This document shows, one piece after another, positions 31,966 through 43,756 of a DNA stretch of 64,000 nucleotides. Position numbers and translations under genes: made by a program. Source of the DNA: Cyathus striatus. Taxonomy: Eukaryota > Basidiomycota > Agaricomycetes > Agaricales > Nidulariaceae. Position 1 is the first letter of the stretch. Each line of letters opens with the position of its first letter. The notes under the pieces are model-generated. The model saw only the letters and a list, made by a program, of their open reading frames with translations, searched no databases and had not been told where the DNA came from. The stretch covers positions 744,001-808,000 of the forward strand of contig JAOVFP010000016.1 of NCBI GenBank assembly GCA_025738555.1, read 5' to 3'.

Positions 31966-34470
31966 CCTCTTCCAATGATCATTGCCCAACCAAGTTCGAG
32001 GCGGGAATGGAATAGGCCTACACCCAGTCTGGTTCGAACCCCGAAGCTCAGATAGCCTTGTGGCCTAATCATGAAGAGCATGTCCTCCAGTAAGCGAGTC
32101 GAACATCGATAAATGGGTGTGTGCGTTAGGCTGACGCGAATGCAGGGGTGAAATGGAAGAGCCGACATGGTTCAGAGAGTAGAGGGGAGAGGTGGGAAGA
32201 GAACAGAAAGATGGTGGGGTACGTGTTGTGATGCGACCCGGCTTCTTAGGCATGAAGATACCTGTCGAAGTAACAATAGGATCAGGTGCGCAATGATGTG
32301 TAGGTAGGAGTGGGTTTGAGTACTCACGCCCAGTCAAAAATCGGTCTAGTGTTGTCGAGCAGTATCCAGTGGCATCGAAGACCAGATGTTACACGATATC
32401 GCAATTAAATCTGGAATATAACGATTTTTTCGTGTAAGATCTAAGTACATCGAGGCTAGACAAGTGCCAAGAATAAGTTGGATTTGCAAAGCCACCAACT
32501 TCATGTCAAATATAGCGATATCTAGTGCCACCTCAATGGTATTCTAGCTGTATCTTGCGCTGTTGAAGCATTTCCTAGGGATTTGTACAGGCATAGAAAG
32601 AAAACCTTAAGCACATATATTGCTAATTATCTATTGGGATACATTTGTCGGTATACAACACATCTAATGCTACCGTGCTACTGTATACTATACACACCAG
32701 CTACTTCGCTGACTTGCTATGTGCGAGCCTCAGCCTCATGCAATTGAACTAACATAAAAGCGGCATTAGCAGTAGTTTGTGAAAACCAACTAAACCCATA
32801 CATACCTTGCACATGTGTACACCCCGAATACCACTCTGACTCCTATGCCCAAAATCAGCAACCATCACACGAACGAACCATCGAAGGTAGAGAGTGTCAA
32901 TCAGGAGTGCATGAATGAATAACAGAGAGTCAAAGTAGAAGTGGGGATATGCGTAACTGGGAAGTCGTCACTGGTTCATTTAAATGAGTGCAAGTCAAAA
33001 CGAAGTGATACTAGGCCACACACCTATGAAAGACCACTTGTCATGTAGTGTTTCTCGCAGATGGATGAGGTTAAGGTGCTAAAAGGGCAAAGAAGGTTAC
33101 TAGGGAGTAATAGCTACGAAACTATGTAAAGGTCGTCGCTTACTCTTGCTAACAATCAAGCAGGGGCAAGTCCGGGGGAATATCTTCAGAATACACAAGG
33201 TGATTCCAGGCAAGGGAGGGATGAACACACTACAATATTCACTTGTAATCTATAACACTTGTAATCACTAATAATAAACTAAGCTTCTTTGAGGTCCTGG
33301 GAGGGCTTAGATCACACTGGGTTTTTACACTCGGAAATTGAATAGATTATCATGGATACGCTAAATAGCACTGATAGTGGAAGGAATCAATACAGGATTG
33401 CTTGGTTCTACATGAGCAGGTTTGCGAGTCTTATATACTACTGGAAAAGCGGAGTTCTTAGGTACTGTAAAGGTACTGTACAGGTATAGCAGATGTCTAG
33501 ATAAGGTAATTAACTACGACGCTGGGCGGAGGGACGCACACGAAGGTCTGGATAGGAGAGTGTTGGACTTAGCTCTGCAAAAGGGGCGGGCGTGTGTGAT
33601 AAATAGAGACGCGCTTATTGGCTGATGCGCGTGTTTAGACGCCCCGTCGCGTCATGGGCCTAAAGATAGAACCATCGGCAACCACGGCTTCGGGTATATG
33701 GCCCATTCGCTTCAATCGGTAGATCAGGGTGAGATCCCATTCGCAAGATGCCGAGGACCGATCTGGGTTGAGTCAAGAGTAGCGGCAATGGCTGTTGGCA
33801 CTTGATGGGCGCCTTGATGCGGTCGGCTTCTTTGGGTAAGTTGCGCTGCCAGAACCATCCCGTGACCTGGATGCGTCGTGTTATCGCGCACTTATGGTGG
33901 ATCAAGTGCCGCTGGGGTTCTATATACACGCTTTCCTGCTAATCCCTTATTATAATCACTATTGTTTTTAGATCTGTTCACTATGTCCTTGGTGGTGGTG
34001 ACTATAAATAGCACGATCGTTGGCAGTTCGGACCTCACTCCAACGCTTAGGTAATCCAATTGTGATCGCAAGTGAGTGATTTATATTATGTAGATATCGC
34101 AAAAAATACGCTTATATACGTTGTTCGTCCGTCAGGCGTATCAGTGCCAGTGGTGGAGGGGTGAAAAGGGAGTATTACGAAGTACTAGACTTGCATGAGG
34201 TGCGAGAAGTTGGTGGGAGCGAAAAGAAAGGGCCTGTTGCATGCCACGCGTAAGCGTTACAATTATATATGGTGCGAATCACTTAGTCACCACAACTTTT
34301 GTACAACGAAAATTTCTCACGCTAGAATGCCTCTTTTTCTTATTCCTCTAGTAAAAGTGATCGTTTTGATGATGTGAGTAAATCCTCTAGAGCGTTTGTC
34401 AAAATTCTCAAAACTGAGTGAGTTATATTTTTGGTTTATGGCTATTTTTGCCAGACTTCTATATACAGTA
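31966..34470. other. CpG-rich region without a recognisable gene
   Basis: Base composition changes to frequent CG with few TE signatures. Frames (for example 33,660-33,929 and 32,065-32,337) are short and match nothing I know. A fragment resembling the core of repeat T lies at 33,998-34,045 (TTGGCAGTTCGGACCTCACT). The stretch at 33,585-33,640 is LTR-like in flavour but no paired end is seen. Confidence 0.45.
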
Positions 34471-34503
34471 GGTATTACTAATCTATTACTAAATATGGTA
34501 ATA

Positions 34504-35268
34504 TTAGTCATCATATAAAGCTTCAGCTTGACTCAGAAGACTATCTGGGATCCTGTGGTGTGATGTATAGCTTTGAGAACTAAAATTGCAAACCTGCTTG
34601 TGAGCTTCCCTTGCATCAAGTCCACCCTCATAAGCAGATATCCACTGATGTACATGATGCTCCCATTTCTGAATGGTCTCAACAGACACTGATGCAAGTG
34701 CTTTTGGCATGTTTTCCTGTAATGTGGAAAAAGTATAATCACAGTGTTCATGAAGATACCTTTTTACTACTCCCCAAAAGAACTCAATAAAATTGAGCTC
34801 ACAGTGAAACTTTGGAAGGGCAATGCACAGATGACCTGCTGCCTCTATGACTTCCACAACAAGTGATTTCTGCTCTTGAAAGTCTGGCTGTAACTCAAGA
34901 ATTCTTTTTGCACAGCAAGCAATTGCATCTGGATCACTTTTTCCTGCTTTTTCATTACCAGATTTCTTGCACTGCATTTTGAGACCATTTTTGAATAGTC
35001 CATGCTCATGGAGTACTTGCTTCATTCCTTTTGCTTCACCTAGGAACTGAAGGTGATCATGAGGGAACACCATTGGCTGAGAAATCTTAATTCCATTCCT
35101 GATAAACCACCCATCACGCATTATGGACTGTTTTCCTCCTGGATTCATATTCATACAATTGACAAGTAAAGCATCTGTTGCATATGCTGAATGCCCTTGT
35201 GAGTTATCCACCATCATAAGCATTTGGTAACCTGGTGGATGAGCCTTTTCCAATGCTGGTTCAGGAAT
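34504..35268 (-). pseudogene. Tc1/IS630-type DDE transposase, C-terminal half
   Basis: A 249-codon frame. MLMMVDNSQGHSAYA carries the second catalytic Asp (D16 from the first Met), and LPKFHCELNFIEFFWGVVKR carries the terminal acidic residue (E157), the usual D...E spacing being enlarged by an insert with NPGGKQSIMRDGWF and CCAKRILELQPDFQEQ. The C-terminus (WEHHVHQWISAYEGGLDARE, then SHHRIPDSL) is typical of a basidiomycete family of DDE-superfamily endonucleases I have met. Such enzymes cut and paste elements with TA targets. The N-terminal DNA-binding region and the first Asp are missing; the frame runs up into a TGA (probably CGA) before ALIPEPALEKAHPPG. Several Arg positions appear as His, Gln or Cys, consistent with CpG loss. 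It could be the source for the TA-flanked element at 37,660, but this is inference. Confidence 0.82.
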
Positions 35269-35456
35269 CAGTGCTCATAATGACACTGGTAACTATGTTG
35301 ATGTGGTGGCAAAATGATTAAAAAACAACGAAAAATAGTTAATTTAATTTCAAAAAATTTCCCAGATCAATTTTGCCATTATACAAAACATGTGGTGACT
35401 AAGTGATCCACACCATAGAAGTGATAGGGAGGGGAAATGAATTCCATGCACTAAGT

Positions 35457-35612
35457 TCATAACAGTGCTCTCATAATCCTGTTTACCCTAGAAATTGCTT
35501 GAAATGACCATATTTCTCTAAGAAAATGATTGAAAGACGTCCCATTGTTTCGTGTGTGTAAAGCTGCCAAGATTTCATTTTGTGGCTCGACATATTCTAC
35601 TAGATGTCCCTT
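35457..35612 (-). pseudogene. Coding remnant ending at the 35,619 insertion
   Basis: Minus-strand peptide GHLVEYVEPQNEILAALHTR followed by NNGTSFNHFLREIWSF has a natural composition and stops exactly where the long-TIR element begins, so a gene was probably cut by it. The family is unknown and no continuation was recognised beyond 38,860. Confidence 0.35.
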
Positions 35613-37029
35613 GATAAATATGGAAAGCTGGACAACCACGCTTGCCTATGTCAAAGTCTTTGAGCTCTGACCTTCGGCTCTTTGGCAGCACACTTAGATG
35701 TTTGGTTAGGTGCTTGATGTTCGGGCAGAATCTTGGTTAGTAACTTGATTAATAATTAGAACCCTGTGTGTTTGAGTACTAATGCAAGACATTAAAATTC
35801 GAACAGAGTGTGATAGCATAGACATTGGTTTATTATTATATGTTTTTGTCCATCATCGCAGTAGTAAAATGAAGTTTAAGAGACTGGGTCAATAATAATT
35901 ACAACATGTATAAGTAATAATCCAATATCAAACATAATGTTCTTCCTCAAAGTGCAAAGTGAAATATAATAACACTTCCATAATATATACAAGGTTATAA
36001 TACTAGTGTTTGGATATCATTTGAGGTTACTTGGAGTTTCGATCTGACAAAAAATTAAGACCTTTAAAAACTTGAGTAATTGTAAGTATTTGTCTCAAGT
36101 GTACAAGATCATTTGTTTAAGTCTTTGTACCTAAATATGTGACTAAGACTCGGAATACATATATATATGAGTAAACCATGAATGTACGAGCAATTACCCA
36201 TACAAATAGGCCCATGGATGAAATTGGTAAGGGACCATAGGTCATGGATGGCAGCCTGGTAACCAATGGTTATTTTTTTTCTACAATATGTCAGCACAAT
36301 AATAACAGACACATACCATACTTCACTATACAATGGTGATGATGTACATTGATGAATTCGAAAATGTGCGAGGATAATATGTTTGAAATGGAGGAGTTAT
36401 CGCGGTGGAGGAAGGTATCACCATTGTCAGCTACCCTGCGAACAGAATGATATAATAAGCTAATGTTATATATGTTTATACTATAATGTTACATACTGAG
36501 CGTTACGAGAGGATATCCATCTAAATGAAGCAACAGCAGGGAAAAACTCCTTGAAGAGAAGGAGAAACTGGGATATATAAAGCTCAGTATCCTACATCTT
36601 GATTACTACAATTGTATATTTGATAATAGGTGTACATTGCAGGTATTTGGATGTAAATTCATAAGATGAATGGCTTTGAAATGGATGAGATACAGTGATA
36701 CCTAGAGGGGCGAAACAGCTGGACTCCATATTGAAGCAACCGAAGGCACCAATGCACCTGTAGCACACTGGCCTGTGCATACTTATCATATATGGTATGA
36801 CTAATGCCACAGGGAAGTGTGCTTCATGCATCAGCTCCTTCCGATTCTGGAATGACTTGTAATTTACAATGATCCATAAATCAAGACTGATCTGTAATTA
36901 CAGTCGTTTAATGTATCACTTGTACAGTATCACCCGATCCATTCAAATTTAAGATACAAAAATATGCTTGGAATTTGAGTGAAGAGGGGCTAGAGAAAAA
37001 GATGGAATGAAGAGAATGCATTGAAGAGC

Positions 37030-37200
37030 TCAATACTGCCTCATGTCTGTGCTCCCCAATTCAACAATGTGTTCTGTGCTTCATGCTACTTCATCTCTGT
37101 ACTATATACTTCGCCTCTGTGTTCCTTAATTTGTCTGTGTGCTCCTTACTTCATCTCTGTGCTCCCTTATTTGTATTGATGTTTCTTCATTTTTTGTACA
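37030..37200 (+). repeat. Minisatellite, CTTCATCTCTGTGCTCC-type units
   Basis: Five to six diverged copies of a roughly 25-30 bp unit (for example TACTTCATCTCTGTGCTCCC) inside element Y. Confidence 0.6.
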
Positions 37201-37659
37201 CCCTTCTTCTCTGTGCACTCCACCTCATCACAATGCTGTAAACCTTGCTTCAAGTTCCCATATGTCAGTGCTCCAGCCCCCAATTTTTGTTGCAGCTCTC
37301 CAGTTTTCAATGTCTTCTTTGGCAGCTCAAGCCCTACTCATCACCCCAATGTGCCAAATTCATGACAGTGACAGTGCAACTGTGTGAGTGAAGTAGTCAA
37401 GTCAACAAGATGAGTTGGATAAGCACAAAATGAGTAGTAGTTTCACTGCTACATTAATTATAATAGTAGATTTCGAAGGTGTTGTCGAAGATGCACCATG
37501 CTAAATATGTGTATTGTCATTCACATATTTACTTTTGATATTGTATTATTATTTATACATATTGTAATTTATTATCGACCCAGCCTTTTAAACATTCATT
37601 TCTCTCCTGCAATGATGGACTAAAACATATAATAATAACCCAATGTCTGTGCTGTCATA

Positions 37660-38662
37660 CAGTTGGGGTCACACAAACACCACCAACTTTTTTGGTTGAT
37701 TTTTTCCCACACCCATGATGCCTTCTGGCCTCCGAAAACCATCAGAATAGCATATTTTGAGGGTTTGCTTTTGGTTTCCACGAGCCGATTTTGCTCAAAC
37801 TGATTTTTTGCATTTTGACCCAAAATTTTGGCCACTGGCTGGAAAAAACAGGTAAAATCTCGAAAAATTCATTTTTAGCATCCTTTCATTAATCTAGTTA
37901 CGATCCCGTAAAAATAATTCCCACCAGAGTATCAGTTCCGGCACAAAAAATGGCTAAGTAACTGGCCATACCTATAGTATACACCATGAAAAATGCCCCA
38001 AAATCCTTTAAAATGTATTAAATCATGCTCAAATGGTTTCTTGAGACAGGAGAAATGTAAAACTTTAGCAGATTACAAGTGAATACTATGCTATTAAGAT
38101 ATATGTAACCAAGTAGTACCACATCCTAATTGCTACAAACTTTAAAAAATTAGACAAACTATTTAATTCTTGACAAGTTTTTCGAACTTTGAGGTATCTA
38201 TCAAGGATATTGAAACAGCAACTAATGAAGTAGATAATTGTCAATGCATTTGCTATTTAATCCCCTCTGTAGGGGTTCAGTGCACACCAAGCTGACAGAC
38301 TTAGTCAGTAACCTCTGATGTGTCAGCATGATGTGTATCCTTTGTTTGGTAGTTACTTTAGAAATACTTGTACATAGTTACAAATTTGAGTAGTTTGAGC
38401 CAAAAATTGGGTTTCCCAAGACTTGTCAGTTCCATCCTATACCATAATAGATTGGTGATATGGTCCACAGCCTGACTCAGATAGATTTGGACCCTGTAAC
38501 ATGTCAATTTGTTGGTCAAAAATTTTGGCCAACCTATTTTCTCATGGGAATTTTCCAAAAACATCGTTTTTGGGTGTTTCTGAGGTTGCTGATTCTGAAT
38601 CTGTGCCCAAAAATTCATGTTGTAGAGATATAAAATTGGTGGTGTTTGCATGACCCCAACTG
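37660..38662. mobile_element. Mariner/Tc1-like non-autonomous element Z nested in Y, TA target duplication
   Basis: Begins CAGTTGGGGTCACACAAAC and ends TTTGCATGACCCCAACTG. A TA dinucleotide flanks each side (37,658-37,659 and 38,663-38,664). Removing it rejoins the right arm of Y precisely (...GCTGTCA|TA|CTCTGTTTGAA), as the left arm of Y confirms (GCTATCACACTCTGTTCGAA on the reverse strand). CAGT ends plus TA duplication are the Tc1/mariner hallmark. Inverted similarity extends inward past CACCACCAA. No transposase is encoded. Confidence 0.88.
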
Positions 38663-39495
38663 TACTCTGTTTGAATATTAATGTCTTGCATTAGTACTCA
38701 AACACACAGGGTTCTAATTATTAATTAAGTTGCTAACCAAGATTCTGCCCGAAAATCAAGCACCTAACTGAGCATCTAAGTGTGCTGCTGAAGAGCCAAA
38801 GGTTGGAGCTCAAAGACTTTGACATAGGCGAGTGTGGTTGTCCAGCTTTCCATAGATAAAAACCTAGAAAATATATCTCACATGCTACAGCTTGATATCC
38901 CTAGGCTAATTTTTGACTGGGACTCACAAGTAAACACTACTATTTTATAGGAGCTAGGACTCTAGGACTCCCTGCATATCAATTTACCACTAAGGATATG
39001 TATCATGTTCATTGTCATGAGGCATGTCCAGGGGAATCATCAGGTGAATGGAAGTGTGCCAGTAACATGGGGGAGCCAAGGTTTAATATGGTAGGTCGAC
39101 CTGAAGCATGGGTATGAGGGAAAGCTGTGCCAAACCAATGAAGGTTGAAACATTCACTGGTCCTGGTTGGAGATAGATGGTCATGCATGTGGCTAGCGAT
39201 GACGAAGCTAACATGTCCAACATTTTGGACAGCAGTCAGGAGCATGTGAACTTTTGTTCTCACTTCATCTACTAGGTAGTACAGTGCTTTCATCAACCAA
39301 CGTCATTCTCGCTTCTCCATCTCTCTTCCCTACCTCATGTATCCATTGGGTACTTACCTCTGCCAGCAAAAAATGACCAGGACCAGCGACTGGCCAAGAT
39401 TGAGGAAGACAAGGGAGCACCACCATGGCACAAGGGCAGGAGTCCCAGGCTGCAGCTCAGGCTCCTAGTATTGTTTCTTCAGAATCCAGAGAAGG

Positions 39496-40558
39496 AGCTC
39501 TTTATGCTCCCCCCCCCCTTACACGTGAATTTCACATGAAATTCACATGAATTGGTGAAGTTCATGTGAAGTTCATGTGAAATTTAGGTGAACTTTTTCA
39601 CATTATTTTTGCTGAATTTCAGTGAGAACACTGCTAATAATTTCACCTGAATTTCACATGAATTTCACATGAACTTCATCAATTCATGTGAATTCAGGTG
39701 AATAATTCACTTGATCTTCACATGAAATTTTTCACCAAATTTTCATGTCACTTGGTGAAGTTCACATAAATTTCACCAGAAATTCACATGGAGCTTATAC
39801 AATAGTAATGAGCTTCAATTGTATTTCATGGTGTTGCTTACTAATAATAAAAATAAATGTACATAGTAAATAATGACTCCAGTCAGAATTGAATCAACAG
39901 CCTCTGAGTGATGACTAATAGTTTTTCCCACAGTTCAGCAACTAACCACTACACCATAAGAACTTGTATAGAAAAGTTATTTCCCACACTATATACCCCC
40001 ATCAACCCTCCGCTTTCTAATACTTTGTCACATGATTGACATATCACATGACCAAAACATGTCGCACCATTGTTGATTCTTGCTTCTTGCCACATCACTA
40101 TCATTCACTTCCTTCTTCCCTCCCTCTCCCCCCTCCCTCTCCCCCCTCTCTCTGTCCTCCCTTCCACTCTTTTATTCTTCCATCCTCATTCCTCCCCTAT
40201 TTCACTCCTTCCCTTCTCCTCTTTCTCTATCAAGAACCAATACAGTAACAACAAGAGTGCAGGAAAGCGGGAGGTGCACAGCAAGCGCGAGGGGCGGGAT
40301 GGTGGGGTGGGAGGGGCAGGATAGTCACATGATCAATAAATAAATTCATTTTCTCCATATTTTTGAATGAATTTCACTATATTTTCACTTTAATTTCACC
40401 TAAAATACATGAAAGTTCATGAACCTATGCTTTTTAGAAAATATTTAAAATCACATGAAGTTCATGTAATTTCATGTGAATTTCATGAGAAATATACTCT
40501 AAATTGGTGATATTCATGTGAATTCATGGTGAAGGGGGGGGGGAGTGTAAAGTACTGC
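39496..40558 (+). mobile_element. 1.06-kb element with CTTTATGCTCCCCC termini, perfect TSD AGAGAAGG
   Basis: Left end AGCTCTTTATGCTCCCCCC, right end GGGGGGAGTGTAAAGTACTGC. AGAGAAGG occurs directly before (39,488-39,495) and after (40,559-40,566); with the next A it is 9 identical bases. Margins are filled with TTCACATGAA / TTCATGTGAA palindromes on both sides. The centre holds a tRNA-derived SINE (39.83-39.98 kb) and a C/T-rich tract (40.08-40.23 kb). No coding capacity. Same terminal type as the elements at 13.3-23.2 and 17.2-18.6 kb. Confidence 0.85.
39833..39980 (-). repeat. tRNA-derived SINE, copy 2
   Basis: On the minus strand: A box TGGTGTAGTGGTTA, B box TTGATTCAATTCT, then a tail with TTATTTTTATTATTAGTAAG, shared with 25,573-25,715. 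It lies between the palindromic margins of the 39.5-kb element. Stems are too degraded for a functional tRNA. Confidence 0.62.
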
Positions 40559-40566
40559 AGAGAAGG

Positions 40567-42830
40567 ACATATAACCTTCACATACCCACTTCACACCAAG
40601 ACACTATGATACTGCACAACTTCACCTCAACCCCATACTCCAACCCCCTCAACAGGCCTCCTCGATGCTCTCGCACCACATACTTCACAGGTGGCTCATA
40701 CATCCACCTAGGACACACAGCAACACACTACAATGACATCATAGCCCAACTTGAAGGGTATTCCTAGTCCATTTGGGGCCTTTTGAGAGATGGGAGGGGA
40801 TGTTGAAGTGGTTTGGGGGGATGAATGATAAGGCTCCAACTCATGCAATCAGAAGACCCAGCACGTTGTGCGGAATACCACAAATGTGCCATAAACTTTG
40901 CTTTTGATTTTCTATGCTACTTTGACTCGGAGTCTCAGAAGGACGTGCTGTTCCTTTTGGAAGGAGTATGACTTATCACTTTGCAATGTCCTTCTTTTGG
41001 TCTGCTTTCACATTTGTGCTTAGCAAGTATGAGTCAGAGATTCCTGCTCCACTTACATGGGGGGGTGCTTAATAAGTTGAGGAATATACAGTACTGGGCT
41101 TGATAGCCTGGGGCTTATAACCCTGATGGCACATTAATGATTGGGTATAATAACCTCCATGCAATGATGGAGAATTATAATTCTCCTGGACCACCTTATT
41201 AGTGCTGCAAACTGTTTTGTGTCTTTCATTGCCGGAGATGCATCTGTTTTGGACTGTGGAGGAGCCATATCCTCCATCCCTGCTCAATACCATATGCACA
41301 TCCTCTCTTCTGGGTAGCAGTGCAGCTATCACATCAAGCAGTCCACAACAAAGTATGGTAAACTCGCATATTCCACTGTCTTTTTGGTACTCAGTCCCTG
41401 TTGGTTCTGGCAGTTTCAAAGGGCTAGGAGGGGATAGCACACTAGCCCTCGGCAATGAGTCTGGAAAGTCCACAGAGACCAAAAATGTGCACATCGAGGG
41501 CGGAGTGTTGAGGAGTATGTGACTCCCTTGGATAGATGTTGAAGTGGAAACATGGCTCATTCCTCCCACTCCCGAGGCCCAACTATAGCATATCCCAATC
41601 CATCAAATCAAATCTGACCATCCACTAAGATCAGCAGAAGGCAGATGGGCAATATACAGTCAAGGAGCTGACAAGTGTGCTTTCAAACTTCTACCTTCTT
41701 CCTTTTCGGACAAATATGGTACTTTGGAAGGGGAAGGTGAAGTGATTGCTAGTAGTTGCACTGGCATTTCTGGTATTATTTCTCTACCAATTCATTCACA
41801 TTAGATTTTGTCGAGGATGTGTAAAGTGATACAGATGAATGCGAATTCGAATCTTGTTTGGGTGCATCCTGTGCTTCCTATGCTTATGGGTGAACATGAG
41901 CTTGGGGAAGTGTGGGTTGCTTGTGCGGTGTTTGGGTTACCTGTGAGGGTGGGCGAGGAGGGGCTATGGGATGGAGTGGGGAGTGGGGATGGAGGCTTGT
42001 TGTGCCAAGGGTTGAGGGTGTATAGGGAATGGAATGTGTATTTTTATGTGTATGTAAGATATGGATAGTTGCTGTATTTCTTAGTATATCTGGATAATTT
42101 TGTCTGTTCGACTGTTGAGTGTTAATGGCAGTGCTGTAATACGATTGTGTTGTCAATATTATGATGCTCTGTTTGATCAAAAAATAACCATGCCAAAGTT
42201 CAGTTGCCATAGCAGGGTGGGTGCTGTGGCATTGGGCATTTTCGGTTTTTTCAGCCAATCCTTATATTTTTGATATGAATATACATTATATATTATTATT
42301 AATCTATTATAACGAAAATATACGCCTGAACAATCACTTTTTCTGGTCGTTTCACATATAAATATTATTTCCCCATGCTTGCTATCCATGCGGAGACTGT
42401 TCAATAATACTTGTAAGACAGTAAAATAAATAGATAGATATTGTTAAAGTGAGTTAATGTACTTCTATGGTGTACATAAGGACTTGTACAAGTCAAATTT
42501 GTAACAAATTCCACTGTCATTAAGTTAATCAATCCAGAGAAGTGATAGAATGACAGTATATTGTTAGGCTCATCATTAGCATTAATATTAGTGGTATGAA
42601 AATCTGACTTTATAGCTACTAAAAATAGTGCATAACTCACTTCTATGATATTCTTGATATATATGTTTACAGTACAGGCCTAGCAAATATTGTTGAAGTC
42701 TCCATGTATTGAGAAAGTGCAGGAAAAAACCTTCATTGCGAAGCAACATGAAAAATGGACACTTTAAGGACAATTTGAAGGCTCAAATATCATTATAGGA
42801 GTTACTGAGTTTCATCATAGCAATAAAATA
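40567..42830. other. Mixed remnants, no firm gene
   Basis: Contains a plus-strand peptide remnant RTTYFTGGSYIHLGHT (about 40,670-40,715), related to 27.2 kb. A 166-codon minus frame (41,069-41,569) and its antisense are both unrecognised. A short plus frame at 41,808-42,068 contains VWVHPVLPMLMGEHELGEVW, which has a protein-like composition. None can be assembled into a gene, and the stops between them suggest decay. Confidence 0.3.
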
Positions 42831-42835
42831 GTCTC

Positions 42836-42950
42836 TGAAAGCTATATTCCCACTACCTTTTAAGGTAGTTGGGTTACAGGGATGTTTGATTTCCCTATAA
42901 GGCGATTTACAGGTTTGTGAACAGGATCTCAACCTGATTGGCTGGAGCCC
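42836..42950 (+). repeat. Repeat V, copy 2
   Basis: Matches 13,706-13,845: ATTCCCACTACCTTTTAAGG, then TAGTTGGGT and GATCTCAACCTGATTGGCT. It directly precedes a minisatellite. Confidence 0.55.
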
Positions 42951-42999
42951 TGTGACAATCCTGTGACCCATTATGAATTTCACTCATCTCAGATCTGCA

Positions 43000-43690
43000 T
43001 GACGAGTGAGAAAGTGTGACATGTGTGACTATATGAAGCGCGAGAAGAATGTGACATATGTAACGCGTGGGAAAAGCGTGACAGATGTGATATGTGGGAA
43101 TATGCGTGACAATTGTGACACACGGAAAAATGTGTGACAATTGTGACTGGGAAATGTGTGACAATTGTGACTGAGAAATGTGTGACATATATAAAGAACA
43201 AGAAGAATGTGACAAATGTGACGCGTGGGAAAAGCGTGACAATTATGAAGCGTGAGTATATGCGTGACAAATGTGACATGTGGGAATGTGCGTGACATAT
43301 ATAATGTGTGGGAATATGCGTAATAAATGTGATGTGTGGGAATGTGCGTGACATATATAATGTGTGGGAATATGCGTAATAAATGTGATGTGTGGGAATG
43401 TGCGTGACATATATAATGTGTGGGAATATGCGTGACAAATGTGACATGTGGAAAGAATGTGACAGATTTGACATGCAGAAAATATGCGAAGCACGAGAAT
43501 ATATGTGACAGTTGTGACTCATGGGAAAAACATGACATTTGTGATGCACACAAAATATGTAACAAATGTGACACATGAGAAATTGTTGGGCTCAAGAAGT
43601 ACACAAGGCGTGGGAAATCTGTGGAGCGCGTGAATTTTGTGATGCATGTGACATTTGTGACAGCTGTGACATGCCAGAGAATGTGACAAA
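43000..43690. repeat. Minisatellite with 28/56-bp units (GTGTGGGAATATGCGTGACA)
   Basis: Units of about 28 bp alternate in two forms, GTGTGGGAATGTGCGTGACA and GTGTGGGAATATGCGTAATA, each followed by ATATATAAT or AATGTGA. The best part (43,271-43,447) is three near-identical 56-bp dimers. Two overlapping minus frames of more than 190 codons rich in Ser, His and Cys come from the repetition and are not called as genes. Confidence 0.88.
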
Positions 43691-43756
43691 TTCATACAAT
43701 AGTAATATCCAGTTACTGTCATAGTAATCAATGATTGTTTATGATTGCCTATAGTA

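Larger units (their letters stand above)
35619..38854. mobile_element. Long-TIR (foldback) element Y, TSD GATAAA
   Basis: Begins TATGGAAAGCTGGACAACCAC and ends with its reverse complement, CCAGCTTTCCATA. GATAAA flanks both sides (35,613-35,618 and 38,855-38,860). The left arm runs about 255 bp (35,619-35,873). Its right counterpart is in two pieces, 37,580-37,657 and 38,665-38,854, because element Z is inserted in it. The interior (35.9-37.6 kb) has only short unrecognised frames, so it is non-autonomous. Shared blocks in the arms include GTCAAAGTCTTTGAGCTC, GTGTGTTTGAGTACTAATGC and GACATTGG..TTATTATTATAT. Confidence 0.82.

Noticed and set aside
32029..32045. B-box-like GGTTCGAACCCC suggesting a tRNA gene
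   Set aside because: Palindromic core gives B boxes on both strands, but no A box at suitable distance and no pairing stems.
41069..41569. 166-codon minus-strand gene
   Set aside because: Opposed by a 106-codon frame on the other strand, no domain, and surrounded by decayed sequence; kept only as an uncertain remnant.
42989..43604. Two minus-strand frames of more than 190 codons, Ser/His/Cys-rich
   Set aside because: Translation of a 28/56-bp minisatellite in two frames.
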